Source of the DNA: Nitrospinota bacterium
GTDB lineage: Bacteria > Nitrospinota > Nitrospinia > JACRGO01
DNA: 35,078 nucleotides
Assembly: GCA_016212295.1 (NCBI GenBank)
Contig: JACRGO010000115.1
Location: 1 to 35,078, forward strand
Direction of reading: 5' to 3'
Both the position numbers and the translations under genes were made by a program. Shown here piece after piece: positions 7,079 to 14,223 of the stretch (the stretch's first letter is position 1; each line of letters starts with the position of its first letter). Under the pieces are notes generated by a model that was not told where the DNA came from, did not search any database, and saw only the letters and a list, made by a program, of their open reading frames with translations.

Positions 7079-7165
7079 CATTGAAAATTGAAAATTTTAA
7101 ACATCGAAACATTGCTTGCAAGCTGGCTTCATCAATTTGCAATTTAAAATTTGCAATTTTCAATG
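7079..7165. repeat. Family B hairpin repeat
   Basis: Arms ATTGAAAATTGAAAATTT and CAATTTAAAATTTGCAATTT enclose the loop 7099-7135 (AACATCGAAACATTGCTTGC onward), which matches loop 6118-6152 almost base for base. It sits in the leader of HDOD 2. Confidence 0.8.
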
Positions 7166-7193
7166 CCTTTGACTTCAGACTTCAGACGGCTCT

Positions 7194-7829
7194 TCAAAAT
7201 TCCTCCATCTTCACGTATCTCTTCCTGTAAATCCGGCGGAAATTATCCATTATGTCTATCATCTTCCTGGTTTCCTCCCGTGCGCCCAAGGCAAGACCCA
7301 GGTTAACGGAATCAAATTTTTCCGGCGCGTCCAGCATGCGCTTCAATGCGTTCTCGACACTGGACATAGGCCCTTCCATATTGCCCAGGCATTCGGTCCC
7401 CATCTGGGTAAAGATATCTTCCAGCAGTTCCTTGAGTTCCCTGACGTCATCGAACTCAGCCTTCAGCCGCAGCATGCTCCTGACCCGCGCCATAAGGGAC
7501 AGTCTGTTAAAGGGCTTTGTGATATATTCGTCCGCGCCTGATTCCACCAATCCCTTTTCGATGCCTTGACTTTCCGCCGTGCCGGTAAGAATGATAATGG
7601 GAACAAAAGAGTCCTTTAAAATTTCCCGGATTTTCCTGATGGCCTCAAGCCCGTCCATCCCGGGCATCATCAGGTCCATGAGGATGAGGTCAAAGTGTTC
7701 CTTCCTGGCTTTTTCAACGGCCTCCCTGCCATCAAAGGCCATGTCAGTCTCGTATCCGGAAAATTTCAGTTGGTCCTGAATGGCTTGATTTAATTCCTTT
7801 TCATCATCAACGACAAGTATTTTTCCCAT
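7194..7829 (-). CDS. Stand-alone response regulator 2 with long helical C-terminus
   Basis: The 211-residue protein has a receiver at 1-122: acidic pair 8-9, Asp52 in LILMDLMMPGMDG, Thr in IIILTGT, Lys in YITKPFN. The remaining ~85 residues are helical. In them, LGNMEGPM and the closing RRIYRKRYVKMEEF are shared in pattern with receiver 3 (LGNMRDPL and SQIHRKRYTKVQEL). This tail resembles the dimerisation helices of histidine kinases with the phosphorylatable histidine replaced; that is inference. A strong AAGGAG lies 5 bases before the ATG. It follows receiver 3 and precedes HDOD 2. No output domain is present. It probably works through contacts with partner proteins after phosphorylation by a kinase encoded elsewhere. 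Confidence 0.93.
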   Translation of the reverse strand: MGKILVVDDEKELNQAIQDQLKFSGYETDMAFDGREAVEKARKEHFDLILMDLMMPGMDGLEAIRKIREILKDSFVPIIILTGTAESQGIEKGLVESGADEYITKPFNRLSLMARVRSMLRLKAEFDDVRELKELLEDIFTQMGTECLGNMEGPMSSVENALKRMLDAPEKFDSVNLGLALGAREETRKMIDIMDNFRRIYRKRYVKMEEF

Positions 7830-7843
7830 GGTTTCTCCTTAAC

Positions 7844-7989
7844 AAAGTGACTAAAGTGAGCTAAAGTTTCAAGTGAACTATAGTTGCGGTGGAAAAGCAA
7901 TTTTCTATTTTAAACTTTAGTCACTTTGGTTCACTTGACACTTTAGTCACTTTAGTTCACTTTAGTTCACTTGACACTTTAGTCACTTT
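7844..7989. repeat. Family A hairpin repeat with duplicated right arm
   Basis: The left arm AAAGTGACTAAAGTGAGCTA is complementary to right-arm words ACTTTAGTCACTTTGGTTCA. The right side carries an extra copy of the words, reaching the stop codon of receiver 3. The loop begins GTTGCGGTGGAAAAGC, matching loops in the copies at 17061 and 23862. Confidence 0.8.
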
Positions 7990-8620
7990 ACAACTCCTGG
8001 ACCTTCGTATATCTTTTTCTGTGGATTTGGCTGATGTTCTCAACAATTTCCTCTATCTTTTTCACTTCCCGGCGCATGGAGGCCAGTCCGGCTGAATCAG
8101 GTCCATGACAGCCATTAACGCCACCCAGGGCCTTATTGAGGCGGTCCAGCGGATCTCTCATGTTGCCCAGGCCCTGGGTCACCAGTTTTTTTATTTTGCT
8201 GTTAAAAACCTCAAGAGTTTCCTTTGCCGTCTGGAGTTCGTCGTATTTTTCCTTTAGTCTTAACATGCTGCGGACCCGGGCCTGAAGGGCCGAGCGCTCA
8301 AAAGGCTTATGTAGAAACTCGTCCGCGCCGGCTTCCAGCCATCCCATATCCAAGGTTTCCGTTTCCTCCAGGGTGGATACAATAATTATGGGAATAAAGG
8401 AATCTTGTGTTATTTCCCTGATTTTTTTCGTTGCCTCAAATCCGTCCATTTCCGGCATCTCTATATCCATGAGAATCAGGTCAAATTGCTCCTTTTGAAT
8501 TTTTTTCACCGCCTCCAGACCGTTAAAGACGCCGATGGCTTCATGCCCGATGGCCTTCACGTCCTTTTGCATTCCAAGGTTCATGATTTTGCTGTCATCA
8601 ACGATCAGAATCCTCGCCAT
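7988..8620 (-). CDS. Stand-alone response regulator 3 with long helical C-terminus
   Basis: The 210 residues include a receiver domain: MARILIVDDS with the acidic pair at 8-9, Asp52 in LILMDIEMPEMDG, Ser in IIIVSTL, Lys in FLHKPFE. The helical tail (about 125-210) carries GLGNMRDPLDRLNKAL and ends SQIHRKRYTKVQEL, matching the tail pattern of receiver 2. An AGGAAG ribosome site lies 7 bases before the ATG. It is transcribed after HDOD 3 and before receiver 2. The tail has no recognisable enzymatic or DNA-binding domain. The three receivers are more alike in their first 120 residues than in their tails, consistent with duplication and then diversification of partner choice. Confidence 0.93.
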   Translation of the reverse strand: MARILIVDDSKIMNLGMQKDVKAIGHEAIGVFNGLEAVKKIQKEQFDLILMDIEMPEMDGFEATKKIREITQDSFIPIIIVSTLEETETLDMGWLEAGADEFLHKPFERSALQARVRSMLRLKEKYDELQTAKETLEVFNSKIKKLVTQGLGNMRDPLDRLNKALGGVNGCHGPDSAGLASMRREVKKIEEIVENISQIHRKRYTKVQEL

Positions 8621-8660
8621 GAAAAATCTTCCTGAAAAATAGAGGCTATCGGAAAATCAT

Positions 8661-8764
8661 TCTAAATTGAAAATTGAAAATTGCAAATTGATAAAGCAAG
8701 CTTACGGCAATGTTCCATTGTTTAAAATTTTCAATTTAAAATTAACAATTTTCAATTTTCAATG
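8661..8764. repeat. Family B hairpin repeat (inverted copy)
   Basis: Arms AAATTGAAAATTGAAAATTG and CAATTTTCAATTTTCAATG enclose a loop that, read on the minus strand, gives GGAACATTGCCGTAAGCTTG. This matches the loops at 6118 and 7099 in the opposite orientation. Confidence 0.8.
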
Positions 8765-8775
8765 CCTTTCATTAA

Positions 8776-9633
8776 TCAATTCGTGGAGCTATGCGCCACG
8801 AAATCCTCGATATCCTTCATGCCGGTTTGAAGGTCCAGGATATATTGGTCCAGTTCCGTTTCATTAATGTGCAACACGGCCAGGGCGCTTTCGTCCAATT
8901 CGTAGCTTAGTCCGTCCCCTCCGACCCCTACTCCACAGTTGATGGCTATAATATCCGCCACATGTACTATGGCGGCAAGTTTTTTTCCTATAAGGCTCTT
9001 TCCTGGTTCGTGATGGCATTTGATGGCGTCAACCAAGTCCGCTGGAAATCCCCACTTTTTGGCAAGCTTTCCTCCTGCTTCGGCATGGTCCATTCCAAAT
9101 ATCCTTTTTTCCGCCTCGTTAAAAGCGATATTTTCGGCCTTGACCAGAGACTTGGCCTGATTGAAGGAAGACAACAGAAAACGGCTCAACAGAATCCTGC
9201 CGATGTCATGAACCATGCCGGCGGTAAAGGCGGTATCAACAAGGGTCCTGTCCTTTTTTTTCGCTATGCGGGACGCGATGGCGCCGACGGCGACGCCATG
9301 CCGCCATAATTCCCCTTTATTCATCAGATAGCCGTCAAATGCCTTGTTCATGGATTTCGACAGCTCCGTTGAGAGGGCGATATTCCTTATGCACTGAAAG
9401 CCAAGGAGCGCAACCGCGTGCTTGACGGACGCCACCTTGGTGGTAAGACCGTAAAAAGGGGAATTTACAAGCCTGATGACCTTGGCCGTAAGCCCCTGGT
9501 CCATGCCGATGACCTTTGCCAGGTCATCTCCCGAGGACTTTTCCGTCTCCGTCATTTGCATCAGCTTTACGGCTGAGGACGGCAGACTCTTAATTTCCTC
9601 GGTGGATTCTATTATTTTATCGATTTCATGCAT
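8776..9633 (-). CDS. HDOD-domain signalling protein 3
   Basis: A 285-residue HDOD protein starting MHEIDKIIESTEEIKSLPSS. I chose the ATG at 9633 because AGGAG lies 5 bases upstream; the longer open frame to 9768 only translates a family C repeat. Domain landmarks are VIRLVNSPFYGL, LLGFQCIRNIALS, GMVHDIGR in the middle and IKCHHEPGKS near the end. It is more divergent from HDOD 1 and 2 than they are from each other, and carries HDIGR instead of HDIGK. It lies between CheD-like 3 upstream and receiver 3 downstream, forming the third CheD/HDOD/receiver set. The protein is probably cytoplasmic and non-catalytic. Confidence 0.92.
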   Translation of the reverse strand: MHEIDKIIESTEEIKSLPSSAVKLMQMTETEKSSGDDLAKVIGMDQGLTAKVIRLVNSPFYGLTTKVASVKHAVALLGFQCIRNIALSTELSKSMNKAFDGYLMNKGELWRHGVAVGAIASRIAKKKDRTLVDTAFTAGMVHDIGRILLSRFLLSSFNQAKSLVKAENIAFNEAEKRIFGMDHAEAGGKLAKKWGFPADLVDAIKCHHEPGKSLIGKKLAAIVHVADIIAINCGVGVGGDGLSYELDESALAVLHINETELDQYILDLQTGMKDIEDFVAHSSTN

Positions 9634-9670
9634 GACAACTCCTGAACATAGGGCTTCGCCCCAAGTGTAA

Positions 9671-9775
9671 GAGGGAAGAGTGGAATGATGGAATGTTGGA
9701 AGATTGGGGTTAAAACAAAGTGGTCCATCTTTCCATCTTTCCACCATTCCAATATTCCATTCTTCCACTCTTCCT
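9671..9775. repeat. Family C hairpin repeat
   Basis: The left arm GGAATGATGGAATGTTGGAA and right arm CCATCTTTCCACCATTCC are reverse-complementary in pattern, around a loop with GGTTAAAACAAAG. It lies between CheD-like 3 and HDOD 3. Confidence 0.8.
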
Positions 9776-9781
9776 ATACCT

Positions 9782-10234
9782 TCATTTAGCGATATTTTCT
9801 ATTGTCAGTTTCCCGGTCTTGATATCAAACCGCACGTTTCTTTTATGCGACCCGCCGGTGTCCTCCCCGGCGATGGCCAGCCCCAACTCTCCCAAGACCT
9901 CCCTGGCCTTGGCCACGTTCCTCTTGCCTATGCTGAAGACGCCGGAGGCGATCAAGCAGGAAGCGCCGACGAGTTTCGCCGCTATCCGGTCCTTGGCGGC
10001 CCCTTGCTCTATCAACAGATTGAGCAGCCTTGGAATAGCCGTGGCGGCGAACTGAAGTCCTTCTTCATGTCCTGGAGGCGCCTGTGGCAGCATGATATAG
10101 GCCATCGCGCCAACCGCATTGGTGGGATCGTGCATGGCCACCACAAGGCTCCCGCAAAGGTCCTTCGCGATAATTGTGTCGCCTTCGTCCCTGGATACGT
10201 GAAGCTCTCCTGGATTGATGTTGATTTCAGGCAT
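9782..10234 (-). CDS. CheD-like protein 3, catalytic triad replaced
   Basis: This 150-residue protein is closest of the three to classical CheD: HDPTNAVGAMAYIMLP, IPRLLNLLIEQGA, AKLVGAS, IGKRNVAKAREVLGELGL, EDTGGSHKRNVRFDI and TGKL. Yet the residues at the Thr-Cys-His catalytic positions are Ala23, Ser29 and Tyr46. A serine in place of the nucleophile is not known to support the CheD reaction, and the histidine is also gone. I chose the ATG at 10234 because GAGG lies 6 bases before it; a TTG at 10246 would add four residues. It is the first gene of the signalling block in the direction of transcription. A role as a binding module is inferred from conservation of the fold. Confidence 0.87.
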   Translation of the reverse strand: MPEININPGELHVSRDEGDTIIAKDLCGSLVVAMHDPTNAVGAMAYIMLPQAPPGHEEGLQFAATAIPRLLNLLIEQGAAKDRIAAKLVGASCLIASGVFSIGKRNVAKAREVLGELGLAIAGEDTGGSHKRNVRFDIKTGKLTIENIAK

Positions 10235-10300
10235 ATAAATCCTCAAAAAATTCTATCCAAAAATATTTGAAATTTCTAAAAACTTAAACCAAACAAAATC

Positions 10301-10360
10301 ACCACGAAATACACGAAAGGGATACATTCTTTTTTTCGTGTATTTCGTGTGTTTCGTGGT
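10301..10360. repeat. Family D hairpin repeat
   Basis: ACCACGAAATACACGAAA is reverse-complementary to TTTCGTGTATTTCGTG...TTTCGTGGT. The loop GGGATACATTC matches, inverted, the loop of the copy at 12238-12302. The 635-base gap 10235-10870 holds this repeat, a tiny plus-strand gene pair and another AT-rich hairpin. Confidence 0.8.
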
Positions 10361-10405
10361 CATGTCTTGTATTTGGGTTTTAAGTTGTAAGAGACGAATT
10401 CTTAG

Positions 10406-10675
10406 AATAAACGGGTAGGTATCTATAAAACCCTTGATACTATTGAAAACCGCCAGGCAAAAGTATATATTGAACGCATAAATACGAAGCAGAAAGAAAA
10501 CACGGCCAAGTATTTGTATGACGTCAGCAAGGGTATTTTGATCATGGTCATGGTCAATGGCCTTCTCAATTACAATAAAGACCTGAATCTTATTAGTATT
10601 GCCATTGGCGGACTTTGCGCGGTAATTTTTTTCATTTGGGCTTATAAAATTGATGGGGGACATATTGATGGATGA
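10406..10675 (+). pseudogene. Small membrane protein, 5' end lacking a normal start codon
   Basis: On the plus strand an open frame of 89 codons after a TAG at 10403-10405 reads ENRQAKVYIERINTKQKENT, then AKYLYDVSKG and two hydrophobic stretches (ILIMVMVNGLLNY and LISIAIGGLCAVIFFIWAY) before a short tail. This is the layout of small two-helix membrane proteins with a charged cytoplasmic N-terminus. There is no ATG or GTG in frame before the first hydrophobic stretch. ATT at 10442 or TTG at 10514 are possible but poor starts, so the gene may be truncated or mutated at its start. It overlaps the next tiny gene by 8 bases, as in an operon. It runs opposite to all its neighbours. No function can be assigned. 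Confidence 0.4.
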
Positions 10676-10763
10676 ATTAACATTTATTTTTTTAATTTTA
10701 TCGATTATAGGTTTCATTGGCATCCTTGTAACTTCCTACAAGCAAAAACACCCGAAAAAATGA
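10668..10763 (+). CDS. 31-residue single-helix membrane protein
   Basis: The frame MDELTFIFLILSIIGFIGIL continues VTSYKQKHPKK and stops at 10761-10763. It is a single hydrophobic helix with a basic tail, so the N-terminus is expected outside. GGGGGA lies 7 bases before the ATG, a good ribosome site. The start overlaps the stop of the preceding two-helix frame by 8 bases, which suggests coupled translation. Small paired membrane proteins of this kind often accompany other genes, but no partner is visible here. It lies between CheD-like 3 and the MamA paralogue on the opposite strand, and may be a leftover of an inserted segment. Confidence 0.45.
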   Translation: MDELTFIFLILSIIGFIGILVTSYKQKHPKK

Positions 10764-10784
10764 TTTAAGCCGATGAGATTAATT

Positions 10785-10866
10785 TTAGATTTGTGATTTT
10801 AGATTTCAGATTTGTGGTAGATTTTTTTATATTTTTCCAATCTGAAATCCGAAATCTAAAATATCT
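10785..10866. repeat. AT-rich hairpin repeat (AGATTTCAGATTT words)
   Basis: TTTTAGATTTCAGATTT on the left pairs with AATCTGAAATCCGAAATC on the right. The loop TTGTGGTAGATTTTTTTATA matches the loop of the family A hairpin at 23862-23977 although the arms differ. Confidence 0.7.
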
Positions 10867-10870
10867 TTTG

Positions 10871-12163
10871 CTAGCTTTCCTCCGCCCCGCACTCGCGCTG
10901 CCCCCTCTTTCCAGCCCGCTGTCTCCACGCATCGAATATTTGCCGGTTGGCGTACACTTCCCGTCCGATCATCAAGAGCACGTAGCCGCCAATAAACAAA
11001 GGCTGGTCCCAACCCAGGAGGTCCCAACACAGCCACAAAAAACCGCCGCCAAGGTCCAGGCCGCCCAGCTTGGCCAGGGACCCATCGCGTTCGCTGAGTC
11101 CCTGTCGAATTCGCAGAAAACCGATGGTGGTTTGAACGGCGGCTCCAAAAATCCCCAAACCCCGCGCCAGTGTGCTCGCCACAGCCGACGACGAATACAG
11201 GTACAGCAAGCCTTGAGTTCCCCAGGCCAAGTCACTCCCAGCATCCATCTTCTGGTCCAGTGTCTCGGACCTTCGCAAATCATCAATCGAGGCAACGATA
11301 AGCCCGGCAGCGCCCGCAACGCCCGCCAATTGCAATCCTGTCAGCAGGCTTGATGTCTGAGGTAGAACCGAAACGGTGTCGGCGATACCCAATGCCACGA
11401 AGGATGGAAACCACAGCCGGGTGCTAAATGAAATTTTCCATTGGATGTCATGGAGCCGGCCTTTATCCGCCAGCGCGGCCGTCTTACCGGCAGTCCATTC
11501 GCCGTCCGCCTGTTCCTGGCTCTCCGGCAGCCAGATCGCTTTTTTGAAACACTTTACGGCTTCTTCTCGGTTTCCCATGCTTTCATGGACAAACCCCAGG
11601 CTGTGCAGGGCCTTGACGGAAGTTGGATTGATTTCAATGGCCTTTTGAAGGCTCTTCACCGCAGCATCCCATTTTTCCTGCCTGTCATAAAAAAGCCCCA
11701 GCCTGAAGTGGGCGGAAAAATTATCCGGGTCCATTTCCAATGCTTTCATGAAGGCGTCGCCTGACTTTTTGAAATCGCCTGCCTCCATGTAAAGCGTCCC
11801 CAGTTTCAACCATGCATTTTCATTTTTACTGTCAAGTTTAGAGAGCGTTTCCAGGGTTTCGATGGCATTTTTTTCCTCACCCTCTATCTGTGAGTAAGCC
11901 ACCCCAAGCCGGTACAGGGCATCGGAATTTTTCGGGCCGGAGTTAACAACTTTTTCCAGATAAGGAACAGACTCCTCGTATCTCCCGTTCTTGTAATGCC
12001 TCATCCCCATCTTCAGTTGATAATCGCGCATGGCGCCGTCTTCAACTGAAACCAGGTCCTTATACGATTCAATAGCGCCTTCAGCGGCCTTCTTCAGCAC
12101 ACTGAATCCCATTCTAAAATAAAAACCGGTTTTTTCAATTATGCTCTGATTTTGCGCGTCCAT
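10871..12163 (-). CDS. MamA paralogue: TPR protein fused to a multi-helix membrane domain
   Basis: The first ~210 of 430 residues are about four-fifths identical by eye to the MamA protein at 19530-20183, including KDLVSVEDGAMRDYQLKMGM, the TPR units RYEESVPYLEKV, NAWLKLGTLYMEAGD, AHFRLGLFYDRQEKW and VKCFKKA. After about residue 215 the sequence changes to a ~215-residue extension with hydrophobic segments near 251-268, 273-293, 313-345, 367-384 and 388-402 and many glycines. MamA is a soluble TPR protein that coats magnetosomes; this copy would carry its own membrane anchor. A weak GAG site precedes the ATG. It follows the kinase gene of the vWA/PP2C/kinase set. The origin by duplication of mamA and fusion to another domain is inferred from the sharp end of similarity. 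Confidence 0.85.
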   Translation of the reverse strand: MDAQNQSIIEKTGFYFRMGFSVLKKAAEGAIESYKDLVSVEDGAMRDYQLKMGMRHYKNGRYEESVPYLEKVVNSGPKNSDALYRLGVAYSQIEGEEKNAIETLETLSKLDSKNENAWLKLGTLYMEAGDFKKSGDAFMKALEMDPDNFSAHFRLGLFYDRQEKWDAAVKSLQKAIEINPTSVKALHSLGFVHESMGNREEAVKCFKKAIWLPESQEQADGEWTAGKTAALADKGRLHDIQWKISFSTRLWFPSFVALGIADTVSVLPQTSSLLTGLQLAGVAGAAGLIVASIDDLRRSETLDQKMDAGSDLAWGTQGLLYLYSSSAVASTLARGLGIFGAAVQTTIGFLRIRQGLSERDGSLAKLGGLDLGGGFLWLCWDLLGWDQPLFIGGYVLLMIGREVYANRQIFDAWRQRAGKRGQRECGAEES

Positions 12164-12237
12164 GGCAATCTCGCTTTATATATCCTTACACGGAATATCT
12201 GAGAGTTCGTCTCTCACAACTTAAAACCCAAGATATG

Positions 12238-12302
12238 CCCACGAAACACACGAAATACACGAAAAAATGTATTCCGTTCGTTTATTTCGTGTGTTTCGTG
12301 GG
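12238..12302. repeat. Family D hairpin repeat
   Basis: CCCACGAAACACACGAAA pairs with TTTCGTGTGTTTCGTGGG around a loop with ATGTATTCCG, the inverse of the loop at 10301-10360. It lies between the MamA paralogue and the kinase gene. Confidence 0.85.
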
Positions 12303-12317
12303 CGATTTGTTTGTAGT

Positions 12318-13268
12318 CTATCTTTTCAAGAAGGAAAACAGCCTTTCCGCCGCCCCAAGCACGCTATCCCAAATGCCTTTACCCGCCTCCGGCGGATTAA
12401 GGGCCTCGGCAAAGCCGAATAAATTGACGGCAAAATCGTCCAGGAACTTCCACTCGCAGCCGTCTTCCGGGTTTTCCGCCATTTCCTCATGAATATCCTG
12501 CCAGATTTCCTGGGAATTCCTGTCAATGTACTGGCTGGGACCTTCCATCAGTTTGAAAATGTCATTTGGTTTTAAATTAAAAGGATTATCCGGATAGGAA
12601 GTCTTGAAATAAAGGTCGATGGCGAAATATACGAAGGCGGCCTGGGTAACGGTCTTGCCGCTCAAATTCTCGAAATTATCGCGCTCCCTTGCCATTGGGA
12701 CCACGCAGCCCCAATATCTTTCATTGACATTGGTATGGACCCCGCGGTTCCTCAGGAAATCAACAAAATCAGTGGAAGCCGGAAGGCAGCTATCTATATC
12801 AATCAGACAACCCCGGGAGGTCCGGCCGTTTTTATCAAACATGACATTTCTGAAATCAAGGTCTGGATACCAATGGTCCATTTCCAGAATGGTCTGCAAG
12901 GCAAAGAAGACAGACCTCAGTATCTCGTGGCAATCTTCCTTTTTAACCTCCTTTATATTTTCAAGGAGAGGCGCCCCTGGGACCATTTCCATGAAGATGT
13001 AATGAGTAAATACGCCTTCCAACTCATAAAACCCATAGACGTCAGGAATATAGACGCACGGTGAATCCAGGGCGCTTAAATCGCAAAGAAGGTCCCGCGA
13101 GTCAGGCTCCCCTTTATGCCGCTTTATGAAAACCTTGCGGTCGATTTCTGGAAATTTTATTCCCTGATAAGAATATTGGCCGAAGTTCTGGCTCTTCCAG
13201 ACAACTTTACCAGGATCAAAATCAACCGTTACAGGCGCTGTTTTATAAAAAAGTTCTATTTTCATCAT
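12318..13268 (-). CDS. Protein-kinase-like protein of a vWA/PP2C/kinase set
   Basis: The 316 residues show a compact protein-kinase-like pattern: Lys49 in KVFIKRHK, a hinge IFMEMVPG near 91-98, a catalytic-loop equivalent PDLDFRNVMFD with Asp136 and Asn141, and IDIDS (157-159) in place of DFG. The glycine loop is poorly defined. This is the form seen in divergent bacterial kinases. Its start ATGATGA overlaps the stop of the PP2C gene by four bases, so the two are translationally coupled. With the vWA gene at 14897-15979 it makes a trio like TerY-P triads, in which a vWA protein, a PP2C phosphatase and a kinase are co-encoded. No membrane segment is seen. The substrate is unknown; magnetosome proteins are possible by context only. 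Confidence 0.78.
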   Translation of the reverse strand: MMKIELFYKTAPVTVDFDPGKVVWKSQNFGQYSYQGIKFPEIDRKVFIKRHKGEPDSRDLLCDLSALDSPCVYIPDVYGFYELEGVFTHYIFMEMVPGAPLLENIKEVKKEDCHEILRSVFFALQTILEMDHWYPDLDFRNVMFDKNGRTSRGCLIDIDSCLPASTDFVDFLRNRGVHTNVNERYWGCVVPMARERDNFENLSGKTVTQAAFVYFAIDLYFKTSYPDNPFNLKPNDIFKLMEGPSQYIDRNSQEIWQDIHEEMAENPEDGCEWKFLDDFAVNLFGFAEALNPPEAGKGIWDSVLGAAERLFSFLKR

Positions 13269-14218
13269 TCCATATACATAAGATAAAGAATCGCCTTATC
13301 GTCTCCTATATTTTTATCGTACCCCTTGGTAAGGAGCTTTCTGAACCTGAGCAGGTTTTCCTTTTTTCCACCGCTCAGCAGATTAAAGGAGAGGTCGTCG
13401 TTAATAAGTTTTACTCCATCCGATTTAGCCACGACAAACTCCACATCCTCGTAGGAGCGTTCCTTATATTTCGGCGCTGGAAAGACCAGCTTCATTTCTT
13501 CTTTCTTGTCGCATGAAATCAATTGGACAAAAAGCCTCTCCCTGTGGCTGTTAAGGCGGCGCATGGAATTTTCCTTGGTCTTTATGGCAACGTCGATATC
13601 GCCGATCTTGACCAGGTCCAGGGAACGGCCCTTGTGTCCGAGGACCCCTGCGCAGAAGGTGGCGGAGAAGTTAAGCAGGTGGCCGGACTTATTATTTTTC
13701 GGGTCATTATATGGCGCCAGGGCCTTTCTTGCCTGTTCCCGGTTTTCTTCCTTGGCTATGAAAAAACCGAATTCCTTTTCCCATGCCTGGGACAACCGCT
13801 TCCATGCGTCGTTGAAAATGGAAACAATCTGGAGAGGAGGGACGCTATCCGCTGAGGAAGCCTTGTCCGCGCCTTCCTCCATCGTAAGCCGTCTTAATAA
13901 AGGAGAAGGCGGGGGAAAGGATGCCTGGTCCTCATCCACGATTTTTTTTGGGGAGCGCCTGCCATTGTTATCAAAAAAATGGTTTTCCAGGCAGCTCTCA
14001 ATGAAGTAATACCCAAGAGAGTTGGCCAGGCAACGGGAAGAAAAAGGTCCTATGCCGGCCTCGTCGCTTGTGCCGTCCGCGAGAAAAAAAATAGCTCCGC
14101 CATCAAGGAAGTGAATGCCGGCGGCGTCCTCGCAAAGCTCGTCTTCCCTGAGCCCATGCCTTCTGCCCCCGGCGAACAGGACCTCGGCGAATAGGTGGTT
14201 AGTGTGCATTGGGAACAT
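13265..14218 (-). CDS. PP2C-like protein phosphatase of the same set
   Basis: The 317-residue product matches PP2C landmarks in order: CEDAAG near residue 29 for the first metal aspartate, FFLADGTSDEAGIGPFSS near 44-61, FSATFCAGVLGHKG, VKIGDIDVAI with the GD motif, VVAKSDGV and a closing GDDKAILYLMY. PP2C enzymes remove phosphate from serine and threonine using two metal ions. An insert of about 80 residues (80-170) containing PPPSPLLRRL separates the early motifs from the rest. Start choice is uncertain: ATG codons at 14218 and 14209 both lack a clear ribosome site and abut a family C repeat. It is coupled to the downstream kinase, which it probably counteracts. Confidence 0.8.
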   Translation of the reverse strand: MFPMHTNHLFAEVLFAGGRRHGLREDELCEDAAGIHFLDGGAIFFLADGTSDEAGIGPFSSRCLANSLGYYFIESCLENHFFDNNGRRSPKKIVDEDQASFPPPSPLLRRLTMEEGADKASSADSVPPLQIVSIFNDAWKRLSQAWEKEFGFFIAKEENREQARKALAPYNDPKNNKSGHLLNFSATFCAGVLGHKGRSLDLVKIGDIDVAIKTKENSMRRLNSHRERLFVQLISCDKKEEMKLVFPAPKYKERSYEDVEFVVAKSDGVKLINDDLSFNLLSGGKKENLLRFRKLLTKGYDKNIGDDKAILYLMYME

Positions 14219-14223
14219 GGTAT

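Noticed and set aside
7071-7163. Longer start for HDOD 2
   Set aside because: The 31 extra residues (KIANFKLQIDE...) are the translated family B repeat and lie outside the HDOD domain.
7844-7989. CRISPR-like array
   Set aside because: The short repeated words are tandem variants inside hairpin arms, with no uniform repeats or unique spacers. No cas gene is present in the window.
9634-9768. Longer start for HDOD 3
   Set aside because: The extra residues are a translated family C repeat, and AGGAG directly precedes the internal ATG at 9633.
9704-10270. Plus-strand frames over family C repeat and the CheD-like 3 gene
   Set aside because: The start is translated repeat (PTFHHST-like residues) and the rest is the shadow of the CheD-like gene.
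10253-10723. 156-residue minus-strand open frame
   Set aside because: Half of it translates the family D repeat and its composition is unlike a protein. The plus strand over the same bases encodes a better small membrane protein pair.
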